A stretch of 64,000 nucleotides of DNA from Lineolata rhizophorae. Lineage: Eukaryota; Ascomycota; Dothideomycetes; Lineolatales; Lineolataceae. Below, piece by piece: positions 36,092-47,031 of the stretch; within the stretch, counting starts at the first letter, position 1; each line of letters starts with the position of its first letter. Where the stretch lies: the NCBI GenBank assembly GCA_010093515.1, contig MU001688.1:266560-330559 (forward strand), in the 5' to 3' direction. A program made the translations under genes and the position numbers. Below the pieces are notes generated by a model, which worked only from the letters and a program-made list of their open reading frames with translations, was not told where the DNA came from and made no database searches.

Positions 36092-36954
36092 ATGGAGGTG
36101 CTGCGGTTCGCAGGTAGACCTCGAACTACAGTGCAATCGCTCAAGTCCACTTTCGCATCGACAAGGAAGCTTGCATGCGCGCAAACATACGCCACGCACA
36201 GCACTCTCGGGGATAGCTCCAAGGGGTCGTCTTCCAGAAGACAGGTCACAGTCGGGAATGACGATGGCCGAGTTCTGTGGGGGGACCTGAGCGTGCGGGA
36301 AAAAGCTGCACGAACGACGCAGCAATCTTTCAACTTTCTGGTTGTCATTGCTGGCATCGCCGCAACCGTATGGAACTTCGCTGTAGTTTGTTCCAGGGGA
36401 ATATGCTAACTACTTCTATAGGGCACCGTGGCCGCCGTGTTATACTGGGACGTCTTTTCATCGAATAGCAAGACGCATCACTACGGGCGAATTGTCGAAC
36501 GGGTCAAGAAAGATCCTAGGGTGGAGGAGCTGCTTGGACCTAGCAACAAGCTTCACGCGCATGGAAGGCCGCAACAAAGCAGATGGGCCAGGAACTGGTC
36601 AATAGCGTATGTGAACGAGGAGGAACTTATGAGATGTCTATATTGACGTGATAACAGGAACTCTCGGATCGAGAAAGATGCGATTGGTGTGGAGCACATG
36701 TACATGAGCTTCTTTGTTAGTGGTCCGCTGGACTCGGGTCATGCACATGTGCATTTGACCAAACGGCCTGGCCAGGATGAATTTGAAACCAAGCTTTTGA
36801 CTCTTGATATTAGAGGTAAGTACAGGCCTAGGTTCGAGAGACAACCCTATGCTTATTTGATATAGGGAAGGAGCGTCTTGTTCTTGAAAATGCGGATGGC
36901 GATAAAACAAAAAAAACAGAGCCCGGGAAGATATTTGGAATTCGGTGGCGCTAA
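36092..36954 (+). CDS. TIM21: Tim21, subunit of the TIM23 import complex
   Basis: Inner-membrane component of the TIM23 presequence translocase; its intermembrane-space domain contacts Tom22 and respiratory-chain complexes. Exons 36092-36367, 36422-36606, 36658-36815 and 36866-36954; 235 residues. The N-terminus is basic and Ser-rich (mitochondrial presequence). The family signature REKAARTTQQSFNF is followed by the membrane span, continued across intron 1 (VVIAGIAAT|GTVAAVLYW). The Tim21 core follows: RVKKDPRVEELLG, KLHAHGRP, then exon 3 with HMYMSFFVSGPL and HVHLTK, and exon 4 with KERLVLENAD. The fourth exon ends ...GIRWR. Length and order fit the family. All introns are GT-AG, 50-54 nt, with CTAAC-like branch sites. 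Confidence 0.95.
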
Positions 36955-38293
36955 ATGAGCTGGAGCTGGCTCTTCAAAAGTGACATCTTCTTTTTCTTCG
37001 ACCTCTGGATACCCTGACGACTCGTTGCTCGGCGGCAGAGCTTGGAGTTGTGACTCTTTGAATATTGCGCTTTTCTTTTGCCACTATCACCCCTCGATCT
37101 AAGAGGGCCCGACGCTAGCGGAAATTTATCTTTCGCCGGCGGACTGGTGAGAGGAGTAATTCCAACAGCGTAATACTGGAGCGCTATGAGGCTCAAATCT
37201 GCTCGTACCACCTATTTGCTATGGAGGGTTAGGATGGGGAACGTACTCCTCTACCCGGGGATGATACGGAGCTGTCAATATGGCGGCTCGTCACTTGATT
37301 AGATCAAAGTCAGCCCAAGTTGTTAGGAGCGAAATGGCTTTGTTGATTCGATCGAATCATCTAGTTCTCTACTGCGGTCGCCTCCTGAAGCCGACATAGT
37401 TTGTGAAAAGTGGCTTCTAATCCTTGCTCTCTCTGAGGATTCTTCCTAACTAGAATCTATGTACCAAATAACGAGCTAACAGTTTGCGGCCGTTTTACTA
37501 TCCCAAAACACTACACAACAGCTAGTTTTCACCGCATTTTGTAGGCCACGCATCTTGTCCGTGACGGTGAGAGCCTTAGCTTCACTGCGTTTTGTGCTGC
37601 CGCCAATCATGCATGGCGAAAACTGCTCGCGTCTCGCGTGACGCTGGCGCCAGCCAAGCACACGACGTGGTTCCGAACGACCTACCCTTTATATGCAAAG
37701 TTGCATTTCATGCCCGATGGCTTGAGGATCCCGTGGCGTATTGGAATAGTATCAATTATCCCCAATGCTGCCGAGGTCCTTGAGTCATTTTGTTCTTTGG
37801 GTTCGAGCCTGGCGAGAAACGTTTTGTGGAATTGGTGTAGGAGAATATTGTGCTGGGACTGTGATCACTAACAATAGCGGTGTGGGACACTGGCCGAAGC
37901 TAATTGGTTCTGGTACAGAAACTATCACTTTAGTTACGCTTAGCTAAGACGGATTCCTAACCATTTAGCGTTTGGTGTATCAAGCCTAGAGACCGATTTA
38001 AGAGATGGGAGGGTGGTGGAAGATAGTCCGCTTAGGTACATCCACTGAGAATATATGTTTAGCTCTACTTTTAAGACCTCGGGCCTTCGAGATTAAAATG
38101 ATCGGCCTAATACTCTGTGCCTTTCTCTCTACTAGCGCTATATATAGGCCTTTTTTTTCTTTTGTGTTCTTATGATGACGCAGCAAACCACTAGGCAAAT
38201 TATATAGACTGCTCTTCAATAGCGAGGATAATTAGCATGGCCACAGTCCCCTCCCAGCCCGTACCCATCACACGATCGAACCCGATCTCCACT
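36955..38293. other. AT-richer intergenic region
   Basis: About 1.3 kb between the convergent ends of TIM21 and IFA38. It is noticeably more AT-rich than the flanking genes (37300-38230). Frames are short (under 90 codons) and without motifs. It could be decayed sequence, but no terminal repeats or coding remnants were identified. Confidence 0.45.
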
Positions 38294-39489
38294 CTACTGT
38301 CCTTTCCTCTGCCTCTCGGCCTTCCTCAGGGCAGACTTCCTGATGTTCTCATGCACGCCCATATTCCACCGCAGAAACCACGGCCTATCAACCCCGGTAA
38401 TATTCCTAATCGCCCACTCTCCCACCGCATGGGCCCAGTACGGAGTGCCCACCGCGCCGCCGCCGAAGCTTCCAGCACCTCCTGAGCGGCCCACGTGGCT
38501 CAGCGTGGAGCGAACAAGCTGCTTGGGTGTCGGAATCGCGACGCTGGCGCGGCGCACCTTGCTCATGGACGAAACGACGAGGTAGCTCTCGACGAGCTGG
38601 ACGTGGACGTTGCTAGGCGCCAACTCGGCGCTGAGCGCCACCGACCACGAGGTTAGAAAGGCTTTGGAGCCCGAGTACGTGGCAAGTAGAGGGACCGGCG
38701 TGACGGAGCCGGCGAAGGAGCCCATGGTCAGGATGAGGCCGCGCCTGCGCTGCGCCATGCCGGGCGCCACCAGCGCCGTCACCCGCAGCGTCGCCATGCA
38801 ATTGACCGTGATGATGCCGCGCATCTCGTGCTCGGGCGTGTCGACGAACTTGGCCGGAATGTCGTGGCTGAGCCCGACGTTGTTGACTAGGATGCCTACG
38901 TCGCGCTCGTCGATGAGCCGCTTCAGCGCGGCGTAGTCGGCGTCGCGGTCCGCGGCGAAGTCCATGGCGAAGACGGCGGTCGAGATGTTCGGGTAGGCGG
39001 ACTTGATCGACGCCGCTACGTCGTCGAGCTTGCTGGCCGTGCGTGAAACTAGGAGCACGTTGTAACCCTTGGCCGCGAGCTGCTTGGAGAATTCAGCCCC
39101 GATGCCGTCTGAGGCACCGGTGACAAGGGCCCAGGAGCCAGTAGGGGCCATTGATTTGAGCTGTAAGAGATGTTAGATGCTGATAATGCTCTTTATGGAC
39201 TGAATTTGTCTAGGAGAGCAGGAAAATCCAGGCCCACGAGACCATCTAGCAGCTGGAAAGGAGAGCTGCTCTTTTCCGCTCGTAAGAAAAGGAATAATGC
39301 CATCGAAGTTATAGAAAGTCTACCTACGGATTTTCCCGGCAATATGAAGGCGCTCATGAACATTCGCAAAAGGCTGCGCAGAGGTCCCGTGACATAGAAC
39401 AGCCCAAGACCTGCCAAAGCGATGAGGCCTACATGGCTCGGATTACTAAGGTTGATGTCGGCAGGGAGGTACTTCAAAATAACATCCAT
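38294..39489 (-). CDS. IFA38: Very-long-chain 3-ketoacyl-CoA reductase (Ifa38/KCR)
   Basis: Second step of ER fatty-acid elongation: NADPH-dependent reduction of 3-ketoacyl-CoA, supplying very-long-chain acids for sphingolipids. Exons (minus) 39489-39328 and 39160-38294; 342 residues, the usual length. Exon 1 carries an N-terminal membrane helix (LIALAGLGLFYV) and ends FILPGKS. Exon 2 begins with the SDR domain: cofactor motif TGASDGIG at about 68-75, NNVGLSH (NNAG equivalent), Ser in MGSFAG, and the catalytic YSGSK (Tyr about 216, Lys about 220). A second hydrophobic stretch and a basic C-terminus (RKAERQRKGQ) suit ER retention. The loop SGGAGSFGGGAVGT at about 285-298 is Gly-rich. Intron 167 nt. 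It lies head-to-head with ERG28. Confidence 0.93.
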
Positions 39490-40057
39490 GTTGTCTTCTT
39501 CGGGGTGCGGAATACTGGGTTGGTGCGAGTGTTTCTGCGCGGTGATGGTGGTGGTTGGCAGCCCCTTTTAAGCTACGACTCTGTTGCGGACACGCTGGGA
39601 CGTTGGGACTTTGGGACGAGGTTCGGGCCAATAAACGCGCATATCGCACGCTACTACTACTTTTTGCTTGGGAGCTTGGGCCACATCTGGCAAATCCGAC
39701 GGCTTTAGCTACTCCGTGTCCGTACGGTGTCAGGTGTTTGCTAAATACGTATAGATGTGTATTTTACTGAAGATGCGTCTAATCTTCAGATGTTCTCTAG
39801 GTATGTATCCGGTAGCACGGTGGTATGTTTTGCGTTCGGCGCGGGTGCACTAAGGGCCCGACCGCCAAGTGTCAGGTGACCGCTCCCAAAATTGTACGTA
39901 CCTAGTTGCAACCGACGCCGCTTTCAAAGTTCATTTTTTTAATATCGCACTCAGCGCAATCGGTGCTCTCAATTGGCCCGTACCAATCCTTTATTGCCGC
40001 GCCCGGCGCCCAACATTACTCCATCTCCTAGGGCTTACCTGCTCAGAAGTCCACACC
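39490..40057. promoter_or_regulatory. Shared divergent promoter, IFA38 / ERG28
   Basis: 568 bases between start codons of two ER lipid genes. The sequence includes several TACGTA-type stretches, but I cannot assign a factor, and no clear SRE-like motif was recognised. Confidence 0.55.
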
Positions 40058-40695
40058 ATGGCCTCTCTACAAGCTTTCCTTCCTCAAGGCGAAGGGCTTC
40101 TGCCCAAATGGCTACTTCTCGTAAGCATGTGATTCTTTACCTTAACAACCATATACATTCAGACGTCGCTCTGAGGATGATAACAGGCCATTGGCAGGCT
40201 GGAGCCATCAGAGCTTCGTCGCTAAAAATACATTGCGCTCACATTGACCTAACACCCTCCTAGCTCGCCGTCGTCTCCGTTTTCAACGCCGCCCAAAACT
40301 ACACGACCCTGAAGCTCACGCAGCGCGTCTACTGCGGCGAGACTTACTACGCGTCGCCGCCGGCCTCGGCCGTGGACCCGGAGGGCAAGCGCCCCCCGCC
40401 GCCAATCAAGCTCTCGGGCGTCGCGCTCAACCCCGTGACGCCACTCAGCGCGCGCACCTTCGGAACCTGGACCTTCACCTCGGCCATTGTGCGCGTGTAC
40501 GCCGCCTACCATATCAACGAGCCCGCGTGGTACCAGGTAGCGTTCTGGATGCTCTCGATCACGTGGGTCCATTTCGTCGCCGAGTGGAAGGTGTTTGGCT
40601 CGGCGGCATGGAGTAGAGGGTTGGCGAGCCCGCTGATCGTTAGTACGACGAGCTTGATCTGGATGCTTGCCCAGTGGGGATACTATGTGAAATGA
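40058..40695 (+). CDS. ERG28: Erg28, scaffold of the sterol C-4 demethylation complex
   Basis: ER membrane protein that tethers Erg25, Erg26 and Erg27 in ergosterol synthesis. Exons 40058-40120 and 40264-40695 give 164 residues. Exon 1 encodes the conserved N-terminus with GLLPKWLLL, and the splice continues LAVVSVFNAAQNY. Family motifs: LTQRVYCG, VTPLSARTFGTWTF, SAIVRVYAAYHIN, FVAEWKVFGSAAW, and PLIVSTTSLIWM near the C-terminus. Four hydrophobic segments are visible. Relative to yeast there is a Pro-rich insertion of about 20 residues after VYCGETYYAS. Intron 143 nt, GT-AG (CTCCTAG acceptor). Confidence 0.95.
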
Positions 40696-43157
40696 ATGGG
40701 TTAGGACGAGGTCGCAGGACACATCTGTATCAGCGTGGACGGAGATGAGATGAAGTCGGACATGTGGCGGGCGGCAGTAATTGACCAGGAGATACGTCGA
40801 ATTGCAGAAAAGCTAGGTGAGTACGTGAAATTTCACTATTGGAGTTTATAATCAGCGAGTCAGTTCTACTAGCGAAATTGTTGAATACTTATCCAGCGAG
40901 CCCACGAGTTGAATAAGCGGTCCTAGTTCTATAGTTCTATTGCTGGCTCATTTTGTCGACGTTGGGTGGTTGCTGAACCACCCAAAGTTCCTTACATACC
41001 CTAATAGACTATCCAACTTTCGTGTTCGCAAGTAGTATGATTATCCAAACCGAGACTTTTTAGCCTCACTCTGAGCCACTGCAGTATTGCTGAGCTGCGT
41101 GAATGTGAAGAGCCTTGAACAACTAGTCCGTGTAGATACAATAAAAAAAAATAAGCTGTCATTAATCTGGGGCATAGCAAAAATCTGTGAGTACGGTCTT
41201 TTGACATTCAAAGGTTGGGTTTGGATTACTGAGCGGGGCTTCAATCGTCTAGGGATATCATGGACGGAATATTACCTTCATTGCCCAAAACAATGTAGGA
41301 AAGTCTGCTTGACTTCTGAAGTACCTAGATACCTAGGTAAGACCTCGTGTCATCTTATCTCTCGCACCCGTGCCATCTGATGCAGGCCTACCGCGATAAT
41401 GTTGGTCTCACAACACTAAACAATAAAGTTATCGCATGGTCCGTCGGTGCCGTAGAAACAGTACGGCACAATCAAATCTTAATGTCTCCATGATTGTTCC
41501 GAAAGGGACCTGCAGTTCCTGTTGGCGGACTAACAAACACGACTTGGTCAGAACGCTTCTTGGAAGGTGTAAGGTAATAGGCTGTGGTTGTGCGTAATAT
41601 CGGCGCTAAGATAAGTCAATTGAAACCTAGAGACACCATGTTGTGACAAAAGGTTCAGAAACGTAGGATGCAGATGAAAGGATTGCCACCAGGTGGCCAC
41701 TAGGGTGATGGAACTTTGGTGTTCTAGTTTGGCTAACTTGAAGGCCCGAAGGAATCCGGCGTAGCACCCATGTAGGTTGCGTTCGTGGTCTAATGCGCGG
41801 TAATTTGAGTCTGAAAATTCTGGTTGATAGTTGCGCCGTGTTGCCGTCAGCCAACAATGCAGATCCTGGTTGATAGACAACTTGGTGGTAGCCCGGCAAG
41901 AAGAGCACACTCCTCCTTTCGGCATCGACAAGTTTGTCGATCATGAACATGCGTAAGGGAGTCTGCTTCTTTCATACTCGTGCTGTTGCTTCAGTTATCG
42001 GCGAAGAATTGCAAAGCAAGGGGAAAGTCGACAACGCCGACGGAGTGGAGAGATAGAAGATAGACATTGTCAAGTTGACACGAGCTAGCAGTGTGGTGAA
42101 GAGTCGAGTGAGTATCCCTACTACTCTTGACCCTGGCCTTTCACTTCCTTATCCCAGTCAACAATCGTGACCTTTCCGTCATGTAGTACTCTTACGTGGC
42201 TCTTGGTAACGTGCACACTGTTGCGAATCTAATGCACTTGATAAACGAGGGTGTCGTTTAACGAGACTGGAGTGCGGGAGGACATGTGAGAATAGGCAGA
42301 GGCTATACTCCATTTTCTTGCGGTATGAACTGACGGAGAGAAATCGGAGACATAAGGATGAAGGAACAGAATAGAGTTCGGAGGCTTGCAGCGTAAGACA
42401 CTAGGTCAAGACGCCGACAACCATGAAAGCCTGTGAGGCATTCAACCCTGGGAAGGTAGAGTTCAATTCTGTATTCAGATGAAGTCGAAGCAAGACGTAC
42501 GTAGTACGTCGCGTGTGTCTAGGTGTGACTGAGCAACAATGATAGAACGGACCTTTCGATCAAGTCGCACGCCCAGCAAGATCACACCAGATATCCATTC
42601 TGATGCTCTTAGAGAAGTACGAGCACGTACCTCAGCAGCAGAAAACGAGCCTTGCGAAGAGCGAAAATCGCGGTGGCGCATTCCGCAAAGCCCCTGAGTG
42701 GCTTTGATTCAATATTGACTCCCCTCAGGCATACCCTACTTTGATGTGTGCTGGACGAGTTGGAGCGTCGAGCGATTTGGGGCCCAAGAAGCCGACATTC
42801 GCACGAAGAGGGCTGTGTTGAAGCGCGCGCTCGCAGTGGCTTGCGGGAGCAAGGGCCCCGGCCCGGCCGGAGAAGGGTGTTGGTCCGTGCGACGGAAGGG
42901 GCCGGAGGAACGCTGCAGCGGCCGGGGCTGGCGATTCCTCCGGGCTCCGCCGGGCACGTTTGCGACACGCACGGGGAGACCGGGGCAATCTCTGTGGGAG
43001 AGCAGGGTCCCGCGTCCCGCGTAATGAAGAAATCATGCTCGCGCCAGCAACCTCGCAGGCTCTACCGCATCGGGAATCGCAGACGTGGGAGAGCGCTTCC
43101 CGCCAGCCGCCTGTGCTGGGGCCCGCATCCTCCCGCAACCGCGGCCTAAAAATGGCA
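40696..43157. other. Intergenic region upstream of the transposon
   Basis: About 2.5 kb. Open frames of 100-140 codons (for example 41548-41931 and 42725-43138, both -) show no recognisable motif and overlap others. From about 42730 to 43150 composition shifts to GC-rich, and the same GC-rich character resumes beyond the transposon, so the element sits inside a GC-rich patch. Confidence 0.4.
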
Positions 43158-43159
43158 TA

Positions 43160-43204
43160 AGCTAGCTGACCGGGTTCCGAGTCACCCGGGGTTCCAACTC
43201 ACTG
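43160..43204 (+). repeat. Left terminal inverted repeat of the pogo/Fot1-like element
   Basis: 45 bases starting AGCTAGCTGACCGGGTTCCG, the exact reverse complement of 44840-44884. Confidence 0.93.
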
Positions 43205-43261
43205 CCCAGAACTCAACACCCTCAACAAAACACGTGTTTTCTCACCACCCACACTGCCAAA

Positions 43262-44788
43262 ATGGACAACCGTGAAGAATCTATTCAAGCAGCTATCCGC
43301 GATCTTAATGCTGGTGTTTTTACTAGTCAAAGAGCTGCTGCAAAGGCGTACAACATCCCTCAAGCTACCTTCTCTGCCCGTGTACGAGGCACACAGAACA
43401 GCCAAACCAGCCACGTATACCAACAACGATTGACACCAGAGCAAGAGGACTTCCTTGTACAATGGATACTTGAAGAGGACGCACGAGCTTTTCCTCCCTC
43501 CCACGCGCGCGCACGAGAAATGGCGAACCGAATACTGAGGNNNNNNNNNNNNNNNNNNNNNNNNNNNNNNNNNNNNNNNNNNNNNNNNNNNNNNNNNNNN
43601 NNNNNNNNNNNNNNNNNNNNNNNNNNNNNNNNNNNNNNNNNNNNNNNNNNNNNNNNNNNNNNNNNNNNNNNNNNNNNNNNNNNNNNNNNNNNNNNNNNNN
43701 NNNNNNNNNNNNNNNNNNNNNNNNNNNNNNNNNNNNNNNNNNNNNNNNNNNNNNNNNNNNNNNNNNNNNNNNNNNNNNNNNNNNNNNNNNNNNNNNNNNN
43801 NNNNNNNNNNNNNNNNNNNNNNNNNNNNNNNNNNNNNNNNNNNNNNNNNNNNNNNNNNNNNNNNNNNNNNNNNNNNNNNNNNNNNNNNNNNNNNNNNNNN
43901 NNNNNNNNNNNNNNNNNNNNNNNNNNNNNNNNNNNNNNNNNNNNNNNNNNNNNNNNNNNNNNNNNNNNNNNNNNNNNNNNNNNNNNNNNNNNNNNNNNNN
44001 NNNNNNNNNNNNNNNNNNNNNNNNNNNNNNNNNNNNNNNNNNNNNNNNNNNNNNNNNNNNNNNNNNNNNNNNNNNNNNNNNNNNNNNNNNNNNNNNNNNN
44101 NNNNNNNNNNNNNNNNNNNNNNNNNNNNNNNNNNNNNNNNNNNNNNNNNNNNNNNNNNNNNNNNNNNNNNNNNNNNNNNNNNNNNNNNNNNNNNNNNNNN
44201 NNNNNNNNNNNNNNNNNNNNNNNNNNNNNNNNNNNNNNNNNNNNNNNNNNNNNNNNNNNNNNNNNNNNNNNNNNNNNNNNNNNNNNNNNNNNNNNNNNNN
44301 NNNNNNNNNNNNNNNNNNNNNNNNNNNNNNNNNNNNNNNNNNNNNNNNNNNNNNNNNNNNNNNNNNNNNNNNNNNNNNNNNNNNNNNNNNNNNNNNNNNN
44401 NNNNNNNNNNNNNNNNNNNNNNNNNNNNNNNNNNNNNNNNNNNNNNNNNNNNNNNNNNNNNNNNNNNNNNNNNNNNNNNNNNNNNNNNNNNNNNNNNNNN
44501 NNNNNNNNNNNNNNNNNNNNNNNNNCACGGGCAGCAGAGTTTGAAACACAAAATAAAAGATTAAATAGTCAACTTGAGGCTCTTAAGCCTCAACAGCCAC
44601 GAAAGAAAGTTCGTGTTAATCCAAATCAACGATTTGCAGATATAGATACAATCATGGTTGCTGTACAGGCCTCACAACTTCTTGAGGCACAACGGGATGC
44701 CGACGCTGAGGAACGGGCAGCAGAAAGAGTAGCAGCTGAAACAGCAGCTCAAACACTTCAGTCTATGTGTACAGAGTGGCAATTGTAA
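43262..44788 (+). CDS. pogo/Fot1-type transposase (interrupted by sequence gap)
   Basis: 508 codons including about 328 unknown ones. The N-terminus (MDNREESIQAAIRDL...) is a psq-type helix-turn-helix (SQRAAAKAYNIPQATFSARV), followed by the start of a CENP-B/Tc5-type second HTH (RLTPEQEDFLVQWI, SHARAREMANRIL). The DDE catalytic core falls inside the N run and cannot be seen. The C-terminal end after the gap is a charged coiled coil (FETQNKRLNSQLEAL) with a basic PRKKVRVNPNQRF stretch and an Ala/Glu-rich helix. The frame is the same before and after the gap, and total length matches Fot1-like transposases (about 500-550 residues), consistent with the gap being correctly sized and the gene whole. 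Integrity of the catalytic triad is unknown. Confidence 0.85.
   Translation: MDNREESIQAAIRDLNAGVFTSQRAAAKAYNIPQATFSARVRGTQNSQTSHVYQQRLTPEQEDFLVQWILEEDARAFPPSHARAREMANRILRXXXXXXXXXXXXXXXXXXXXXXXXXXXXXXXXXXXXXXXXXXXXXXXXXXXXXXXXXXXXXXXXXXXXXXXXXXXXXXXXXXXXXXXXXXXXXXXXXXXXXXXXXXXXXXXXXXXXXXXXXXXXXXXXXXXXXXXXXXXXXXXXXXXXXXXXXXXXXXXXXXXXXXXXXXXXXXXXXXXXXXXXXXXXXXXXXXXXXXXXXXXXXXXXXXXXXXXXXXXXXXXXXXXXXXXXXXXXXXXXXXXXXXXXXXXXXXXXXXXXXXXXXXXXXXXXXXXXXXXXXXXXXXXXXXXXXXXXXXXXXXXXXXXXXXXXXXXXXXXXXXXXXXXXXRAAEFETQNKRLNSQLEALKPQQPRKKVRVNPNQRFADIDTIMVAVQASQLLEAQRDADAEERAAERVAAETAAQTLQSMCTEWQL
43541..44525. other. Run of 985 undetermined bases
   Basis: Assembly gap or masked segment entirely within the transposase gene. 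Confidence 1.
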
Positions 44789-44839
44789 CTACGTTGAGAG
44801 AATAAACACGATTTTTCATGAGGATGGGTGGTTTCGGGT

Positions 44840-44884
44840 CAGTGAGTTGGAACCCCGGGTGACTCGGAACCCGGTCAGCTAGCT
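44840..44884 (-). repeat. Right terminal inverted repeat of the pogo/Fot1-like element
   Basis: 45 bases ending GGTCAGCTAGCT, the exact reverse complement of the left repeat. Confidence 0.93.
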
Positions 44885-44886
44885 TA

Positions 44887-45903
44887 CTCTTTATCTCAAT
44901 CTTGTTCAGGGGAGTGGCCGGCATTGCAGCCCCTACGACCGCTCCCTCAATCTGGTTCTCAGGTCGTGGTCATGATGAAGCGTCGACTGCCGCCGGACTG
45001 CGTCCTTACGCGCGAGAGCGGGAGTCTTGGACGTCAGGATGCGGCGGAGATCAGACGAGCGGAGCCAACGGGCAGCCACGCGGCCGGTGCCAAGACGGGC
45101 AGTCTTTGGCGCCGACCGGCCTGCCAATTGTACATACGAGGGTTCTTTGCGTCGTCCACGACGCTTAACCCGAGCTCTCTCGCCCGTAAGGCAAGACGCC
45201 TTTTCGTTTCTGCACCAGTCCGCCCCCACCACGCGGCCCCAACGCTAGGTCCACCGCCTGTTGGGCCATCCTGGCAGTGCAGGATGCCGACGGGCGCGAC
45301 GTAAGCCAACCCCAGCCACGCAAACGACGGCCCACCATGGCTGTGGGAACAGCATCCCAAGCTTCTCTGCGCGAGCACGTCTCTGACTCGTCAGAGTGTC
45401 CAATGACCTGCCGTGAGCACCGGTGAAGGCCCAAGGCCCCCTGGGGTGCTGTGCTGTTGGAGGTCCGCCCTGTCGGTGCGCGCGCACATGGCAACCTCGC
45501 AGCTGCGTCCGTAATGGGAAAGTACCTGGTCGTTCCGAGCTGCTAGGTCGTGACGCATGTAGCGCAGCTGGGCGGTGCTGAGGACTTGCAGGGCCCGCCC
45601 TGTTGTTGTTGATGCGATATCCGCTAATGACTTTGCGGCCGAGCACAGTTTGACTTTGCACGAGAGCTTAAACTATATATGAATCGGAGGTTGCCACAGC
45701 AGGTGTCACTCTTGGACATCCAGCCTTCTACCACACTTGAATTTCGCGGTGCAGTGAAGTAAACACAGGCGCACCGCATCTTCAACTCTACTGTTGTCTT
45801 AGACCGTAGCCTTCTTCACTCACGCCGTTTCGACCGACTGACCGCGGCCTTTCGCTTCGACCACCTTTACTTCTTCACTTCTACCGAAGTCACCACAAGC
45901 AAG
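44887..45903. other. Intergenic region between transposon and RTA1-like gene
   Basis: About 1 kb. The GC-rich part (44930-45620) has overlapping frames on both strands without motifs. The last 200 bases are pyrimidine-rich with CTTCACT-type repeats and look like the promoter and leader of the downstream gene (ATG in the context CAAGATGG). Confidence 0.45.
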
Positions 45904-47031
45904 ATGGAGTGCACCGTGGATACCTGTCCCATCGAAGAATCTATCTACGGCTATCGGCCATCCATTCCCGCGAATGCCTTCTTTTTGGCGGCCTTCGCCA
46001 TCTCATTTATTGCCCATATCGTCCAAGGTGTGAGGTACAAGACATGGAGTTTCATGGTTGGGATGACCATCGGCTGTATTTGCGAAATTGGAGGTGAGTT
46101 GGGACTCAAAAGAGAAAGCCCATCTGCTTTGTTGCTCCTTTGAAGCGTTCGCTAACTATCTTCCCTAGGGGAGGTTGGCCGTCTCATTCTTCACGACGAT
46201 CCGTTTGACGACATTGGCTTCAACCTGCAAATCTGCCTCCTGACCATTGCCCCTGCCTTCTTCGCTGCGGGCGTCTATCTCTGCCTCAAGCATCTGTTCG
46301 TAGACCCTCGCGTCCTGAGCCTCGTTAGTCAGATTTCTTCTAACACTTCGCTTCTAGCGTCCTTACCTTTGGCGCGGACATCTCTCGCATTCCGGCCGCC
46401 TGGTACACGTACATTTTCATCACGTGCGACTTCATCTCGCTGGTGCTCCAGGGCGCGGGCGGCGGCACCGCCGCGACAGCCGACGACGGCGACCGGGACC
46501 AGGTGGACCTCGGCAACAACCTGATGATGGCCGGTCTCTCCTTCCAGGTCTTCACGCTCGTCATCTTCGCCGTGCTGTCGTTCGAGTACTTCACGCGCGT
46601 GCGCAAGCACCGCCACGAGCTCAACACCAAGACGACGGAGCTGCGCCGCTCGAGCAAGTTCCGCTTCTTCATCGTCTGCCTCGCCATCAGCTACACCGCC
46701 ATCCTGCTCCGTTGTATTTACCGCATCATCGAGATGGCCGGCGGCTGGGGCAACGAGATCATGCAGCACGAGGTCACCTTCATGATCCTCGATCCGACGT
46801 AAGTCCACTTCAGATCTTACCCTGACAGAAGGAGCTCAAGGCTAACGGCTTTCTGCTACGCTTAGTATGATCCTCATCGCAAGCTCCGTCTTCAACTTCT
46901 TCCATCCCGGCCGGTGCTTCAAGAACCGCCGGACCGAGAAGCTAGGATCGACCAGCGAGTGCGAACTCGAGAGCCAGGTCACGGCAGACCCGAAGGCCAC
47001 TCCTGACTCGGCCAGTCTGCTGCGTCAGTAA
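45904..47031 (+). CDS. RTA1-like lipid-translocating membrane protein
   Basis: Fungal RTA1/RTM1 family: seven-helix plasma or vacuolar membrane proteins linked to lipid export and resistance to toxic lipophilic compounds. Exons 45904-46093, 46169-46295, 46358-46798 and 46866-47031; 307 residues. The extracellular N-terminus ESIYGYRPSIPAN is typical. Helices include AFFLAAFAISFIAH, FMVGMTIGCICEIGG|EVGRL (across intron 1), LLTIAPAFFAAGVYLC, and the signature LVLTFGADISRIP restored by intron 2. QGAGGG precedes a polar loop, then GLSFQVFTLVIFAVL, RFFIVCLAISYTAILLRCIYR with the family's RxIYR motif, and the last helix MILIASSVFNFFHPG (intron 3 junction). The cytosolic C-terminal tail is Ser/Glu-rich. 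All introns are GT-AG, 62-75 nt. Substrate unknown. Confidence 0.93.

Larger units (their letters stand above)
43158..44886 (+). mobile_element. pogo/Fot1-like DNA transposon with TA target duplication
   Basis: Tc1/mariner-superfamily element. Perfect terminal inverted repeats of 45 bases lie at 43160-43204 and 44840-44884, each beginning AGCTAGCTGACC; beyond 45 bases they diverge quickly. A TA dinucleotide flanks both ends (43158-43159 and 44885-44886), the duplication expected for this superfamily. Element length is 1725 bp if the run of 985 N (43541-44525) is true to size. Identical repeats and an open transposase frame on both sides of the gap suggest a young, possibly active copy. The assembly gap lying wholly inside the element suggests a multicopy family. 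Confidence 0.9.

Noticed and set aside
43199-44551. Minus-strand frames of 394-450 codons across the N run
   Set aside because: They are open only because unknown bases cannot contain stops; the real transposase is on the + strand.
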